Source: Carboxylicivirga fragile (GTDB lineage Bacteria > Bacteroidota > Bacteroidia > Bacteroidales > Marinilabiliaceae). From it: a stretch of DNA of 64,000 nt. Below the pieces are notes generated by a model. The model made no database searches. It was not told where the DNA came from and worked only from the letters and a program-made list of their open reading frames with translations. The DNA is taken from assembly GCA_025499625.1 (NCBI GenBank), contig JAFMVD010000022.1, positions 24,102-88,101 of the forward strand, read 5' to 3'. Made by a program: the position numbers and the translations under genes. Below, in pieces: positions 43,378 to 52,623 of this stretch. Numbering within the stretch: the first letter of the stretch is position 1; every line of letters starts with the position of its first letter.

Positions 43378-45168
43378 CTAAACAGCTTGTCGGATTTTAA
43401 AGCGTTTAATAGTCGCTAATAATTCTTCGGACTGCTTAGCTAGTTCGTTTACACTGGAATTTAAGTGTTCAGATGCATGCGCATTTTCCTGTGTAATGCG
43501 ATTAATTTGTTGAAGTGTAGAACTTACTTGTTGTACACCATTTGATTGTTCAGTACTGGCATTAGAAATCTCATTAATACGCTCACTATTAGTATTTAAT
43601 TCAGGCAACAACACTAATAAACGTTTACTGGTTACTTCGGTTATGGACAAACTATTGGAAGATAGATTTACAATCTCGTCAGACGCTTGCTTGCTATGTT
43701 CGGCCAATTTACGTACCTCTTGAGCAACCACTGAAAAACCACGACCATGATCCCCAGCCCGTGAAGCTTCAACAGCAGCATTGAGTGCTAATATGTTGGT
43801 TTTTTGAGCAATCTCTGTTATGGTAGATACCTGCTCGTTTATACGACGCACTGTTGATAAAGAGTCTAAGGCATTATTATTCACTTGCACTAATTCTTCT
43901 TTAGTGGCTTTAGAACTTTGGTTGGTTTGTTGTGCATTAATAGAATTTTGTGAGATATTAGCACTTATTTCTTCCATTGTGGTAGCTATTTCCTGTAATG
44001 AACTGGCTTGCAACTGAGCCCCATGTGATAAGTCTTTAGATGAGGAGCTTAACGCCTGCCCAGTTGTATTTAAGCGATTGGAAACGATAGCTACCTTATG
44101 AATGAGCTGCTCCAACTGATCAATCATGATCACAAAAGCCTTTAATACGCCCTTAGAATCCTGTTTGAGAGCGTCATCAACAACCAGATTACCAGCGGCT
44201 ACTTGTTGCGCGATTTGTGCAACCACAAAGGGTTCTGCCCCCAATAACTTACGTACTCCTTTAAAAATGTAAATACTAAAGAATACTACCACGCTCGCTC
44301 CAAAAACAATAAAGGCAAGTGTCATTAGATTAGTGTTTCGGGTGCTGCGTTTTATGGCAGCCATAAGTACAATTTTAGATTCATTTAACAATGGCTCCAC
44401 TTGATGAACCTGTGAGCGCAACTGCCCCATTAGCCCTGATTTTTCATCTAATCCAATTTCTTCTTTTTTGCTTACCATACGAACAAACGTATCTTCATAG
44501 TCATTTAATAACACTAGCATCTCTTGTTTTACTTCTTGCGTATATGCAGAACGCTCTATGGCCATTTTAAAATCAACAAGATGTTCAGTAAACTTATCCT
44601 TATACTTTAAGTCCTTTCTTATTAGAAAATCTTTTTCGTGGCGACGGCTCATCAACATATAAACCATTAGTTTGTCATCATTCTGACGTTTTAATGTGTT
44701 TTCAATCTTATGAATAGCTTCGCGCATTTGTCCAACCAAGCCATAGTCTTTAAAACCTTGAACCAATAATTCATTTTTGATGGTAAAGAATATCTTGTGA
44801 TAACGTTTAAGGTATGTAGAAATAGAATCGATTTTTAATGCCATTTGATTGCGTTGAATACTACCCGAAGATTTGAGTTCATCTATCAAGCTAATAGCTT
44901 TGTGATGATTTTGCTCAAAGCGTGATAAATATTTGCTTTCTCTCGTAATGTAAAAATCCGGATTAGAAATTTCCCGAGCAAGAAAATCTTTCTCGTTACG
45001 TCTCATCTGTAGCATAAGTGATTCAAGTTGATAGAGCTGGTTTTCCGTCAGGTTATTTACCTCTATTCGCGAAAGAGCATGTTGAGTATATAAGCCTATT
45101 GAAGTAAAAGTAATTATGAGCAATACTGTTAATATTGTAAAGCGAAATCGCATTGTTCCTCGTTGCAT
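43378..45168 (-). CDS. Methyl-accepting chemotaxis protein with HBM-like sensor
   Basis: 596 residues: a first membrane helix (about 7-27), a long helical periplasmic sensor (about 30-275) with repeated [17 protein letters not shown] motifs typical of helical bimodular (HBM) sensors, a second membrane helix (about 280-302), a HAMP-like linker, and a cytoplasmic signalling domain whose hairpin tip is [20 protein letters not shown] (about residue 460). It would relay ligand signals to CheA/CheW, none of which are in the window. The alternative start at the sixth residue (MRFRF) is also plausible. Confidence 0.92.
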   Translation of the reverse strand: MQRGTMRFRFTILTVLLIITFTSIGLYTQHALSRIEVNNLTENQLYQLESLMLQMRRNEKDFLAREISNPDFYITRESKYLSRFEQNHHKAISLIDELKSSGSIQRNQMALKIDSISTYLKRYHKIFFTIKNELLVQGFKDYGLVGQMREAIHKIENTLKRQNDDKLMVYMLMSRRHEKDFLIRKDLKYKDKFTEHLVDFKMAIERSAYTQEVKQEMLVLLNDYEDTFVRMVSKKEEIGLDEKSGLMGQLRSQVHQVEPLLNESKIVLMAAIKRSTRNTNLMTLAFIVFGASVVVFFSIYIFKGVRKLLGAEPFVVAQIAQQVAAGNLVVDDALKQDSKGVLKAFVIMIDQLEQLIHKVAIVSNRLNTTGQALSSSSKDLSHGAQLQASSLQEIATTMEEISANISQNSINAQQTNQSSKATKEELVQVNNNALDSLSTVRRINEQVSTITEIAQKTNILALNAAVEASRAGDHGRGFSVVAQEVRKLAEHSKQASDEIVNLSSNSLSITEVTSKRLLVLLPELNTNSERINEISNASTEQSNGVQQVSSTLQQINRITQENAHASEHLNSSVNELAKQSEELLATIKRFKIRQAV

Positions 45169-45516
45169 GTATCCTTAGGTTTAATAATATTTTATTCTAG
45201 CCGCGAATATATTATTGAACCTCTTGTTTACCTTAATTTCAATGTTAAGGAAACACTAATTTTATGAATAAAGCTACACTCCTTTCTGTGAAAGTTCTCT
45301 CCGCAGTATAGCTTATACATTCAATACTTTATAAAACTAATACGTATTTCAACACGCATTTCTTAGCAACAAGTAATGCATGTTTTTTTTATTCAGCACC
45401 TAAATTGGTCTGTAATCGGTCGTAGAGTCACTTTTGATAGACTTTTTTTCCATGCTTTTTTTCGACGGCATTCTCAACTTGTAACTTAAAGTCGAAATTA
45501 CCGAATCAAATTCTAT
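45169..45516. other. Intergenic region, no gene seen
   Basis: 348 bp upstream of the chemotaxis receptor and downstream of the AAA ATPase. A weak inverted repeat (CCTTAA...TTAAGG at about 45232-45251) is visible. I recognise no RNA gene or terminator with a clear T run. Confidence 0.5.
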
Positions 45517-46797
45517 TTATAGGGTTAATTCATAAATATAGTCCCAAATGTGTTTATGAACAATGCCACTTTCACGCCTAATCAATAAGTCGTCCATACT
45601 AATAACATATTTTGGTAGGTTATCTTTTATTTTTTCTAAACCTCCAAATTCACGCTCAATTGTTTTACTTGTAGGCATTACATACGAAACCTGAATATAT
45701 TGTTTGTTATTATCTTTTTCTGCAACAAAATCAACTTCATAACCCTTTCCAACCACAAGTTTAATGGTATATCCAGCTGTTCTTAAATGGGTATACACAA
45801 CATTTTCAAGTATAGCTCCAATGTCATTAATCAGGCTAGGGTATAAGTAGTTCCTGAACCCAAGATCATTAACAAAATATTTTCTCTCTCCAGATAATAA
45901 TTCCTTTGTTTTGATAGACATCCTTGGAGCTTCATGAATTATGTATGCATCCTGCATAAATGAGATATATTGAGAGATTGTAGTGTAGTCCGATTTTCTA
46001 TTTTTATCCTTAAAATACTTTAGAATTGAGGGAATGGAAGTCATGTTGCCAACATTATGTAGTAAGAATAGAAATATATCTTCAAGAAGAACATAGTCTC
46101 GAATTTTATGTCTGTACATAATATCCTTTAAAAGAATCGTATTCTTTAATGACTGAAAATAATGTACAATAGTATCGTTTGATGAAAGATTGAAGATTTC
46201 AGGCAATCCACTTGATGATATATATTGGATAAAAGTTTCTTTTGAGTTTTTTAATTCTTTGATTTCACAATATTCAGAATAAGAGAATGGAAAAACTTCG
46301 GTCACAATGTATCTTCCGGATAGTAAGGTTGCTAATTCTCCAGATAAAAGCTTAGAGTTAGAGCCAGTAATAACAATTTCGTATTCTTTTACAGTATGCT
46401 GCGCGAGTGAAACGATGATTTTTTGCCATTCACTAATATTTTGGACTTCATCAATAAAGAGATAAACCTTACCTTGTGGTTTATATGTTGACTCATATAG
46501 CTTAATGATTTCTGATAAATCGCTTGCTGTTTGAATGTTTTCAAACTCAAACATTTCTTTATTAAGATAGAATATATTTTTAGTATTAACTTTTTCTTCT
46601 GTTATAAGTTTATTAATGAGTTGGCGCACTATATAACTCTTGCCTGTACGACGTTGACCGATAATAACCTTTATAAGCTTATTGCCCAAAGAATGCCAAA
46701 TAACATTGGTATACTTATGCCTCATGAAACCAAGGTTAAAGTTCGGTTCTGTTTCCCAGTAGTTAATTTGCCGTAATGTTTCTAGAGAATAGCTCAT
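45517..46797 (-). CDS. AAA ATPase with DUF4143 domain
   Basis: 426 residues from the ATG at 46797 (MSYSLETLRQINYW); the upstream frame extension has no conserved features. Walker A is IIGQRRTGKSYIV (about residues 46-58), Walker B is VYLFIDEVQN, and sensor-like EIVITGSNSKLL follows. The C-terminal DUF4143 part (KYFVNDLGFRNYLYP, then ILENVVYTHLRTAG and GYEVDFVA) resembles a PD-(D/E)XK-like fold. The AAA_14/DUF4143 family is variable and common in mobile regions of Bacteroidota; function is unknown. It lies beside an integrase remnant. Confidence 0.87.
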   Translation of the reverse strand: MSYSLETLRQINYWETEPNFNLGFMRHKYTNVIWHSLGNKLIKVIIGQRRTGKSYIVRQLINKLITEEKVNTKNIFYLNKEMFEFENIQTASDLSEIIKLYESTYKPQGKVYLFIDEVQNISEWQKIIVSLAQHTVKEYEIVITGSNSKLLSGELATLLSGRYIVTEVFPFSYSEYCEIKELKNSKETFIQYISSSGLPEIFNLSSNDTIVHYFQSLKNTILLKDIMYRHKIRDYVLLEDIFLFLLHNVGNMTSIPSILKYFKDKNRKSDYTTISQYISFMQDAYIIHEAPRMSIKTKELLSGERKYFVNDLGFRNYLYPSLINDIGAILENVVYTHLRTAGYTIKLVVGKGYEVDFVAEKDNNKQYIQVSYVMPTSKTIEREFGGLEKIKDNLPKYVISMDDLLIRRESGIVHKHIWDYIYELTL

Positions 46798-46867
46798 GTA
46801 TATTTGGATATAATCAAATTTCACGTAAAAATACATGAAATATTGAATACGTCCAAATAACCACTCG

Positions 46868-46993
46868 TTACGTGTACTTTATTTGATTATAATCAACTCT
46901 TCTTTCCTTAAATAAAAGTCGAAGATAAATAGGGGAAGTACCGTCTTTACCAACTCTGGATTTTCTGAGTTCGAAATTTAAATAAAACCTCAT
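46868..46993 (-). pseudogene. Truncated tyrosine integrase (N-terminal arm-binding domain only)
   Basis: A 41-residue frame from ATG at 46993 encodes MRFYLNFELRKSRVGKDG, TSPIYLRLLFKERRVDY and then stops. FxLRKxRxxKxGxxPIYLR is the typical start of the Arm DNA-binding domain in Bacteroidota tyrosine recombinases; the catalytic domain is absent. The frame lies next to a tRNA 3' end with a terminator, the usual arrangement for an integrase at its attachment site. It is therefore an integrase remnant. Confidence 0.7.
46883..46896. repeat. 14-bp perfect palindrome at the integrase break point
   Basis: TTGATTATAATCAA lies inside the last codons of the integrase remnant. A related TTGATTATATCCAA occurs just upstream of the AAA ATPase start (about 46803-46816), so the two could be related operator or recombination sequences. 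Confidence 0.45.
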
Positions 46994-47212
46994 AATAATA
47001 AATTTTGTGGTCTCGATGGTCATGCAAAAACGTAAAGTTCTTAAGGATTCCACACAAAACCAAGTTCAAACTAAATCAATATGAGTCAAATTACAATGTG
47101 GCTACCAATGAATTAAGTAATCAGATGACTACTTCTGCAAAATAGGAGGTGGTCACGTATTGGTCACTTTCAACACCTGTATTAACCACTTTATTTGAAG
47201 TTTTCTGAAAAT

Positions 47213-47250
47213 AAAAAAGCGTTTAAAACTTTCGTTTTAAACGCTTTTTA
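47213..47250 (-). terminator. Perfect long terminator hairpin
   Basis: AAAAAGCGTTTAAAAC, loop TTTC, GTTTTAAACGCTTTTT. On the minus strand it follows the tRNA 3' fragment by a few bases, the normal position for a tRNA terminator. Confidence 0.85.
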
Positions 47251-47257
47251 TAAGTAG

Positions 47258-47282
47258 TACTCGAGGCGGGACTTGAACCCAC
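47258..47282 (-). pseudogene. tRNA 3'-end fragment (likely att site scar)
   Basis: On the minus strand the sequence GTGGGTTCAAGTCCCGC forms a complete T arm (one G-U pair), followed by an acceptor 3' strand CTCGAGT and discriminator A. No D arm, anticodon arm or complementary 5' acceptor strand lies in the expected 50 bases upstream, so this is not a full tRNA. Such fragments arise when an element integrates into a tRNA gene. The isotype cannot be determined. Confidence 0.7.
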
Positions 47283-47487
47283 CTTATAATGCGCTTATAA
47301 TTAATGCCTTCTAAAAGTAAAAAATAGTAGGTCTCATTTTAGTCTCTCTGAAACCATTTAACCTAAAACAAAGATAAAACAAATAATATAATTTGGGAAA
47401 TGCAATAAATAAACTTGTCGACTAACATACATTTTCTCTAATTGGCATTTCATTAGATTGCTACTTATATGTTTTAGACAGTTTTCT

Positions 47488-48537
47488 CTAAGTACATGAC
47501 AAAACATTAAAGCATTTCTCTAAGTCTTTATTATCTAGCGGATTATTTAATGCATGTACAATTCTTATTAACCCATATTTAAAGAAACTATTTGCCCTTC
47601 TGCCATGTTTCTTCACCTTGATTGGTTTAATGTTTATATATTTATCAATGCCAGCTAAGTATGCCCATACAAAAACAATAGCTACAACAGCTAAAAGCTT
47701 GGATATGCGCACTAAGTCTGTCAAATGGGTATCTTCCATATTGAATCCACTAGATTTCATTGCCCTAAACATGGTTTCAATCTGCCATCGTTCTTTGTAA
47801 TTGACCATAGCCTGATCATCCTTATTAAAAGAAGCAATAATGGTAAATTCCACTTTCCCAGTTATTTTGTTTAAAGATTTTGCATCTGATAGGTATACTA
47901 GATTCTTACCAAGATAATAGAGCTTACCACAATTTTTGTAAGTCCCAGTCATTATATTATTGAACAACCAAAAGGCTTTAATGGCAGGCGTACCATGGCG
48001 TTGTATCATCATATTATTACGGATACGAATGTAAAATGGGATCTTTTGTCGAATAAGATCTTCAAACCATTGCTCCTCTATAAACTCCCTATCTGCCATG
48101 AACGCCTTGATACTTTTGCTGCCAAAGAAGCTGATGCACTTGCCCAATAATTCTTTGCGCTCCTTGGCATTGGAGTTGCCCCTTTTAGGAAGAAGCTTCC
48201 ATATCAAAGGAATAGCAACGCCTTTATAGCAGACACTCAACATTAATATGTTAATATCTGTTTGACCAAATTTCCAATTGGGTCTGTCCATACTGAGCAT
48301 ATAAGGAGGATACTCTGGCAATAGACTATAAATAAGCTTAGTGAAAATTAATGGGTCAAAAGCAAACTCTGCAAAGAATCGTTGTGCACGCCTCAGGCTT
48401 GATTCATGTGCCACAGATCCACTAAAACCTTGGGCTATTTTCACATATGAAACGGTTTGTAGCTTTACCATGCTATTAATAATAATGATCAGGCATTTAA
48501 TTCTGGCCTTGTGCCAACCTGTTGTTGTCTTGAACAA
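47488..48537 (-). CDS. IS4 family transposase
   Basis: 349 residues of an RNase H-fold DDE transposase. The first aspartate is in LSMDRPNWKFG (about residue 99), the second in FMADREFIEEQW, and the catalytic glutamate lies in the exact IS4 signature Y-(2)-R-(3)-E-(6)-K: YKERWQIETMFRAMK. The frame is intact, so the element may still be active. Its last codons lie within the left terminal inverted repeat. It separates the integrase scar from the polysaccharide locus. Confidence 0.9.
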   Translation of the reverse strand: MFKTTTGWHKARIKCLIIIINSMVKLQTVSYVKIAQGFSGSVAHESSLRRAQRFFAEFAFDPLIFTKLIYSLLPEYPPYMLSMDRPNWKFGQTDINILMLSVCYKGVAIPLIWKLLPKRGNSNAKERKELLGKCISFFGSKSIKAFMADREFIEEQWFEDLIRQKIPFYIRIRNNMMIQRHGTPAIKAFWLFNNIMTGTYKNCGKLYYLGKNLVYLSDAKSLNKITGKVEFTIIASFNKDDQAMVNYKERWQIETMFRAMKSSGFNMEDTHLTDLVRISKLLAVVAIVFVWAYLAGIDKYINIKPIKVKKHGRRANSFFKYGLIRIVHALNNPLDNKDLEKCFNVLSCT

Positions 48538-48698
48538 CTCAAATAATTGAGTATTTTTACTGTCTACCTTGATATTCGTATGTATTACAAAATGATATCG
48601 GAATCTTTTGTAAGATACTGAATATCTGGTTTTTAAACAAGTAAATCACACTCTTATTTCGTTGATTTTCAATTATTTACAGTTTTGTCATGCACTAA
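47489..48698 (-). mobile_element. IS4-family insertion sequence, about 1.2 kb
   Basis: TAAGTACATGACAAAAC (47489-47505) is repeated in inverted orientation as GTTTTGTCATGCACTAA (48682-48698), with two mismatches over 17 bp, bracketing the transposase. The exact outer boundaries may be a few bases further out. I found no matching direct repeats outside these ends, which suggests an old insertion or a later rearrangement. Confidence 0.65.
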
Positions 48699-48868
48699 AC
48701 TTTATGATTCTTATTTTCAAAAGCTTAAACAAATATATCACCCTAATTATCAGACTTTCAGCTAAATTTCCTTATTTAATTCTCAACCCTTGATTCGCAT
48801 AAATAATCCTTTTATAGGTGACAAATAGTTTTAACATTTAGGGCTTTTCAATAAAACAAAACCTTCAT
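48538..48868. other. IS right end and spacer before the GH2 gene
   Basis: 48538-48698 is the non-coding right end of the IS4 element, including its inverted repeat. 48699-48868 is AT-rich spacer at the 3' end of the polysaccharide locus; no gene or clear terminator was seen. Confidence 0.5.
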
Positions 48869-51319
48869 CTATTTACATTCTAGTTCAATAAGCCCTTTAT
48901 TTAATTCATTTCCAGTTACTTTAACACTAATCATACCTGCATGCCTACTAGCTTGAACGGTTAAAACCAACTTGCCACTAAAAGTCTTCATTGTTGGCAT
49001 ATGAAATAATTCTAATGAGGTTGCATCACCATTACAGACAGCCTTAAATTCTCCTTGACCACTTACTTCAATATTAAGCTGATTTACTGCTCTAGGACAC
49101 AAGTTTCCATCCTTATCAACAACGGAAACTGTTATATAAGCCAGATCCTCACCGTCAGCATGAATGATGGATCGATCAGCTTCTAACTTAAGAGCATAAG
49201 CTTCTCCGGCGGTATGCACCTCTTTTTCCATGGCCAAAGATCCATCGGCATCGTATGCTACAACAGATAATGTGCCAGGTTCGTATTTCACCTCATTCCA
49301 CATTAAACGATAACGCTCCAGCTTACTGTTATTATTCTTTTTTCGAATACCTTGACTTTTGCCATTGATAAACAGCTCAGCACTGTTGTAACTCGTATAA
49401 ACGAATACAGGAGTAGTTTCACCTTCCCGTCCCTCCCAGTTCCAATGTGGAAGCACATGTAATGTTTCATCCTTTGTATTCCAGCGACTTCTATAGAGAT
49501 AATATCTATCTTTTGGCAATCCGGCTAAATCATTAATGCCAAAGTAAGAGCTGCGCGATGGCCAATAATTATCATATGGAGTGGGTTCACCCAAATAATC
49601 AAAACCTGTCCAAACAAACTCACCGATTACCCATGGTTTGTCATCTTGCATCTCAAAATCATCTTCAGGTATATTTGACCAATTACAATATTCCAGATCA
49701 TACGAGCTAGATTGCAAATCCTCATATACCATATCCGATCCACTCTGAACAGGAAACTTATAAACACCACGTGAGCTGACTGTAGAAGCTGTTTCTGAAC
49801 CCAGAAGTAATCCTCCTGGGAATGTCTCATATGCCTCATCATAAAGATGCACACGATAATTTAAGCCAGGAATTTGAACCTTGGAACCAAAGCCATTTTC
49901 CATTACAGCCTTAACCTGGTCCATACCAACAGTAACAGGGCGCGTAGGATCTTCTCGATGAAATAAATCCTGCAAAAACTGAAGGCGTTGTACTCCTGCA
50001 TCACCCCATTGGTCGGGAACTTCGTTACCTGCACTCCACATCACTATTGATGGATGATTACGGGTTGCACGTACAAGATTAACCACATCTTTTTCAGCCC
50101 ATTCGTCAAAATAGAGGTTATATCCATTTTTAACTTTTGGCAGTTTCCATTCATCAAAGCTTTCGGCTAAAAACAAAAAACCCATTTCATCACATAACTC
50201 CAGTTGCTCAAATGAAGGCATGTTGTGCGCCGAACGAATGGCATTACACCCCATATCTTTTAAAATAGTTAACTGTCTTTTTAAAGCAGCTCTATTAACG
50301 GCGGTTCCTAATGGCCCCAGATCATGATGTAAACAAACACCCTTAAACTTTATAGTTTTACCATTTAGTTGAAAGCCATTATCAGCAGTGTAGCTTATTG
50401 ACCTTACACCAAAACGAATATTGTCACTATCTACCACCGTACCCTCTTTATTTAGTAATAGCTCTGCTGAATAAAGATTGGGGCTTTCAGGACTCCATAA
50501 TTTGGGTTGATCAATATCGATTTTGAGTTCATGTACTCCATTGGACTGCGATGTTGCTATACCTTCGGCAACAATTTTGCCAATACCGTCACGAATAATT
50601 GTTTTTACCTCCACATCAGACCCTTCCACTTCTGATCGAATCTGTATTGTGGCTTTTTCATCAGACACCTGTTCAGTGGTTAGTGTATGGCCCCAATGTT
50701 TAAAACTCACTTTATCCTTTACAATAAGCTGTACTTTACGATACAAACCAGCACCAGGATACCATCTTGATGAGAATGAGTGATTTTCAAGCCTCACTGC
50801 GACAAGGTTAGCTTCTTTAATTTTTACATATTTGCTTATATCGAAATAAAAGTAACTATAACCATAAGGACGCGTTCCAACTTTAATACCATTGACATAA
50901 ACCTCAGCATTGCTCATGGCTCCATCAAAAGTTAACAACACCTGTTTTGATTCATCAGCTTCTTTCAACTTAAAGGATGTGCGATACCAACCTACACCTA
51001 CAAAAGGTAAGGCGCCGGTTCTTCCAGTTTTCTCTGTCGCTTCATTCTCATTGTTCTGAACTATCCGAACCATCTGTTTATCAATTTCTTTATCGAAAGG
51101 CCCATAAATAGCCCAGTCATGGGGCACTTTCACTGTTTTCCATCCACTATCACTATATTGTGGCAGGAAGGCCAGTGAGTCATCAGTTCTGGTAAAACGC
51201 CATTCACTTAGGTTAGATACGGTTCGTGACTCTTCAAGAGATTTTGTACATGAGCAAGCAGCAACAACCAACAACATCAACACTAAATAGTTGAATTTGT
51301 ATTTAAAGTTTAAAATCAT
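48869..51319 (-). CDS. Glycoside hydrolase family 2 beta-galactosidase-type lipoprotein
   Basis: 816 residues with a lipoprotein signal (LLVVAACSC). The GH2 layout is complete: jelly-roll sugar-binding domain (residues about 40-200), Ig-like domain, TIM barrel with the FKGVCLHHDLG and AIRSAHNMPSFEQLELCDEM stretches, acid/base glutamate in MWSAGNEVPDQWG and nucleophile glutamate in LLGSETAST, then DUF4982-like and C-terminal Ig-like domains. Most such proteins in Bacteroidota loci are exo-beta-galactosidases. Next to a GH53 it would remove galactose from oligosaccharides released from beta-1,4-galactan. Confidence 0.9.
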   Translation of the reverse strand: MILNFKYKFNYLVLMLLVVAACSCTKSLEESRTVSNLSEWRFTRTDDSLAFLPQYSDSGWKTVKVPHDWAIYGPFDKEIDKQMVRIVQNNENEATEKTGRTGALPFVGVGWYRTSFKLKEADESKQVLLTFDGAMSNAEVYVNGIKVGTRPYGYSYFYFDISKYVKIKEANLVAVRLENHSFSSRWYPGAGLYRKVQLIVKDKVSFKHWGHTLTTEQVSDEKATIQIRSEVEGSDVEVKTIIRDGIGKIVAEGIATSQSNGVHELKIDIDQPKLWSPESPNLYSAELLLNKEGTVVDSDNIRFGVRSISYTADNGFQLNGKTIKFKGVCLHHDLGPLGTAVNRAALKRQLTILKDMGCNAIRSAHNMPSFEQLELCDEMGFLFLAESFDEWKLPKVKNGYNLYFDEWAEKDVVNLVRATRNHPSIVMWSAGNEVPDQWGDAGVQRLQFLQDLFHREDPTRPVTVGMDQVKAVMENGFGSKVQIPGLNYRVHLYDEAYETFPGGLLLGSETASTVSSRGVYKFPVQSGSDMVYEDLQSSSYDLEYCNWSNIPEDDFEMQDDKPWVIGEFVWTGFDYLGEPTPYDNYWPSRSSYFGINDLAGLPKDRYYLYRSRWNTKDETLHVLPHWNWEGREGETTPVFVYTSYNSAELFINGKSQGIRKKNNNSKLERYRLMWNEVKYEPGTLSVVAYDADGSLAMEKEVHTAGEAYALKLEADRSIIHADGEDLAYITVSVVDKDGNLCPRAVNQLNIEVSGQGEFKAVCNGDATSLELFHMPTMKTFSGKLVLTVQASRHAGMISVKVTGNELNKGLIELECK

Positions 51320-51441
51320 ACAATGCTTTTTGTAATCACCCTGAGTTAATGATAAACTCCATGGCGACGGTAATATTTTGAGTGAAGGGTTTCGCTTCTG
51401 AGCAAGTATAAGACACCTTCATTATCCAGTTAAGGTATATG

Positions 51442-51472
51442 GTCCTATCAGGATAGAAATCCTGACAGGACA
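51442..51472. repeat. Intercistronic hairpin between susE and the GH2 gene
   Basis: GTCCTATCAGGAT and ATCCTGACAGGAC pair around a short loop with one mismatch. No U run follows on either strand, so it is more likely an RNA-processing or stability element than a full terminator. Confidence 0.65.
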
Positions 51473-51482
51473 TTAATTGCAT

Positions 51483-52541
51483 CTAATTTTTGACAATTGT
51501 ATAAGTATAAATCGCCTGGCTCAGATCCATAGTGATAGTATAATTACCTTCTTCTGAAATCTGAATATTATTACCATCAGTACCCTTGTTAAGAATACCA
51601 TCCATTTCATCGTCACCAAACACCTTATTCCAATCCTGATTAGCAATAAACTTGAAGCCACCAGATGACATATCAACAGTTAAACTCCAAGTATCAGTTG
51701 CATCATCATAAGTCATATCAGTATAGCCCCAACTATTAAAATCACCTGTAATAGCCCAATCAGTTTTATAGATCGTATAAGATGTAGCCAGAATATTAGC
51801 TTTAATAAAGTAAACTCCTGTTCCTTCGGTGGCAAACATATTGTTACCACCCCAATTACCTACTTGCAAGTTACCTGATGTACCACTTGCATCGGCATCT
51901 CCAACAATGGCATCTCCATTGTCCCAATTGGACTGATACGATAATTTGAACCCATTCCAATCTTCGCCGTTATCCATATGAATGTACCCTTCAAAAATCT
52001 CATTATCTGCAACTGAATACAGCAAGTCATCCTCTTCGAAGCCCCAGCCGTTATGGTCTCCGGTAACATACAATTTTGGATATACAATTATTATTTCATA
52101 AGGCATAACTTTAGTCTTAATAACATTACTGGTGGCAATTAATTGATCTTCTATTGAGCCTGTCACTCTCAACTCTATGTTACTGGCCACTCCTGGTTCT
52201 CCTCCAAGAGTGATAAGCTTTTGATTAATAAAGGCATTAAGTGGTTCAAAGCTCAAGTCAAAAGTATTAAGCAGATTAATAGATCCGCTAAAATCATTAC
52301 CCTCAAAATCCATTTCTAGCGTATATTCCGGATCAGCTGATGGGTATCCAAAATCAGCAATGGTCCATTCAAAACTAGTAAATATATCACCAGCAGTCTC
52401 TTCTGTTAAAACTATGGTTTCCTGTGGTAATTCTGTTGTTAAAATCGGATGAATTGTTTCACCTATCATGAGCTTGTTCACCTCTTCACAGGCACTTAAC
52501 AAACCAATAATCAATAGACTATATATAAATATCTTCTTCAT
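51483..52541 (-). CDS. SusE/SusF-type outer-membrane lipoprotein
   Basis: 352 residues with a lipoprotein signal (LLIIGLLSACEEV). The N-terminal SusE-like Ig domain (EETAGDIFTSFEWTIADFGY) is followed by two carbohydrate-binding-like repeats: YPKLYVTGDHNGWGFEEDDL and TDWAITGDFNSWGYTDMTYD, each with a GDxNxWG turn. It sits after susC and susD, the normal position for the surface glycan-binding SusE/F protein of the locus. Confidence 0.88.
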   Translation of the reverse strand: MKKIFIYSLLIIGLLSACEEVNKLMIGETIHPILTTELPQETIVLTEETAGDIFTSFEWTIADFGYPSADPEYTLEMDFEGNDFSGSINLLNTFDLSFEPLNAFINQKLITLGGEPGVASNIELRVTGSIEDQLIATSNVIKTKVMPYEIIIVYPKLYVTGDHNGWGFEEDDLLYSVADNEIFEGYIHMDNGEDWNGFKLSYQSNWDNGDAIVGDADASGTSGNLQVGNWGGNNMFATEGTGVYFIKANILATSYTIYKTDWAITGDFNSWGYTDMTYDDATDTWSLTVDMSSGGFKFIANQDWNKVFGDDEMDGILNKGTDGNNIQISEEGNYTITMDLSQAIYTYTIVKN

Positions 52542-52623
52542 ATCTTACATTTTTAGTTTCAGAATGATCGTAAAAATTGAGACTAACCAATTTAAATGTC
52601 AAACTTTAATAATAGAGCAAATA

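Larger units (their letters stand above)
46994..47487. other. Attachment-site region between integrase remnant and IS element
   Basis: No gene is visible. The region holds the tRNA 3' fragment (47258-47282), its terminator (47213-47250), and about 150 bp on either side without recognisable features. Confidence 0.55.

Noticed and set aside
45517..46797. Toxin-antitoxin or phage-defence ATPase
   Set aside because: The AAA/DUF4143 family is found in mobile regions, but there is no partner gene or effector domain here to support a defence call.
46868..47053. A 61-residue independent small protein
   Set aside because: Its sequence is the start of a tyrosine integrase arm-binding domain, and the first 20 residues of the frame lack conservation; treated as a truncated integrase from 46993.
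47258..47340. A complete tRNA gene on the minus strand
   Set aside because: Only the T arm and acceptor 3' strand are present; the preceding 50 bases cannot form D and anticodon arms or a matching 5' acceptor strand.
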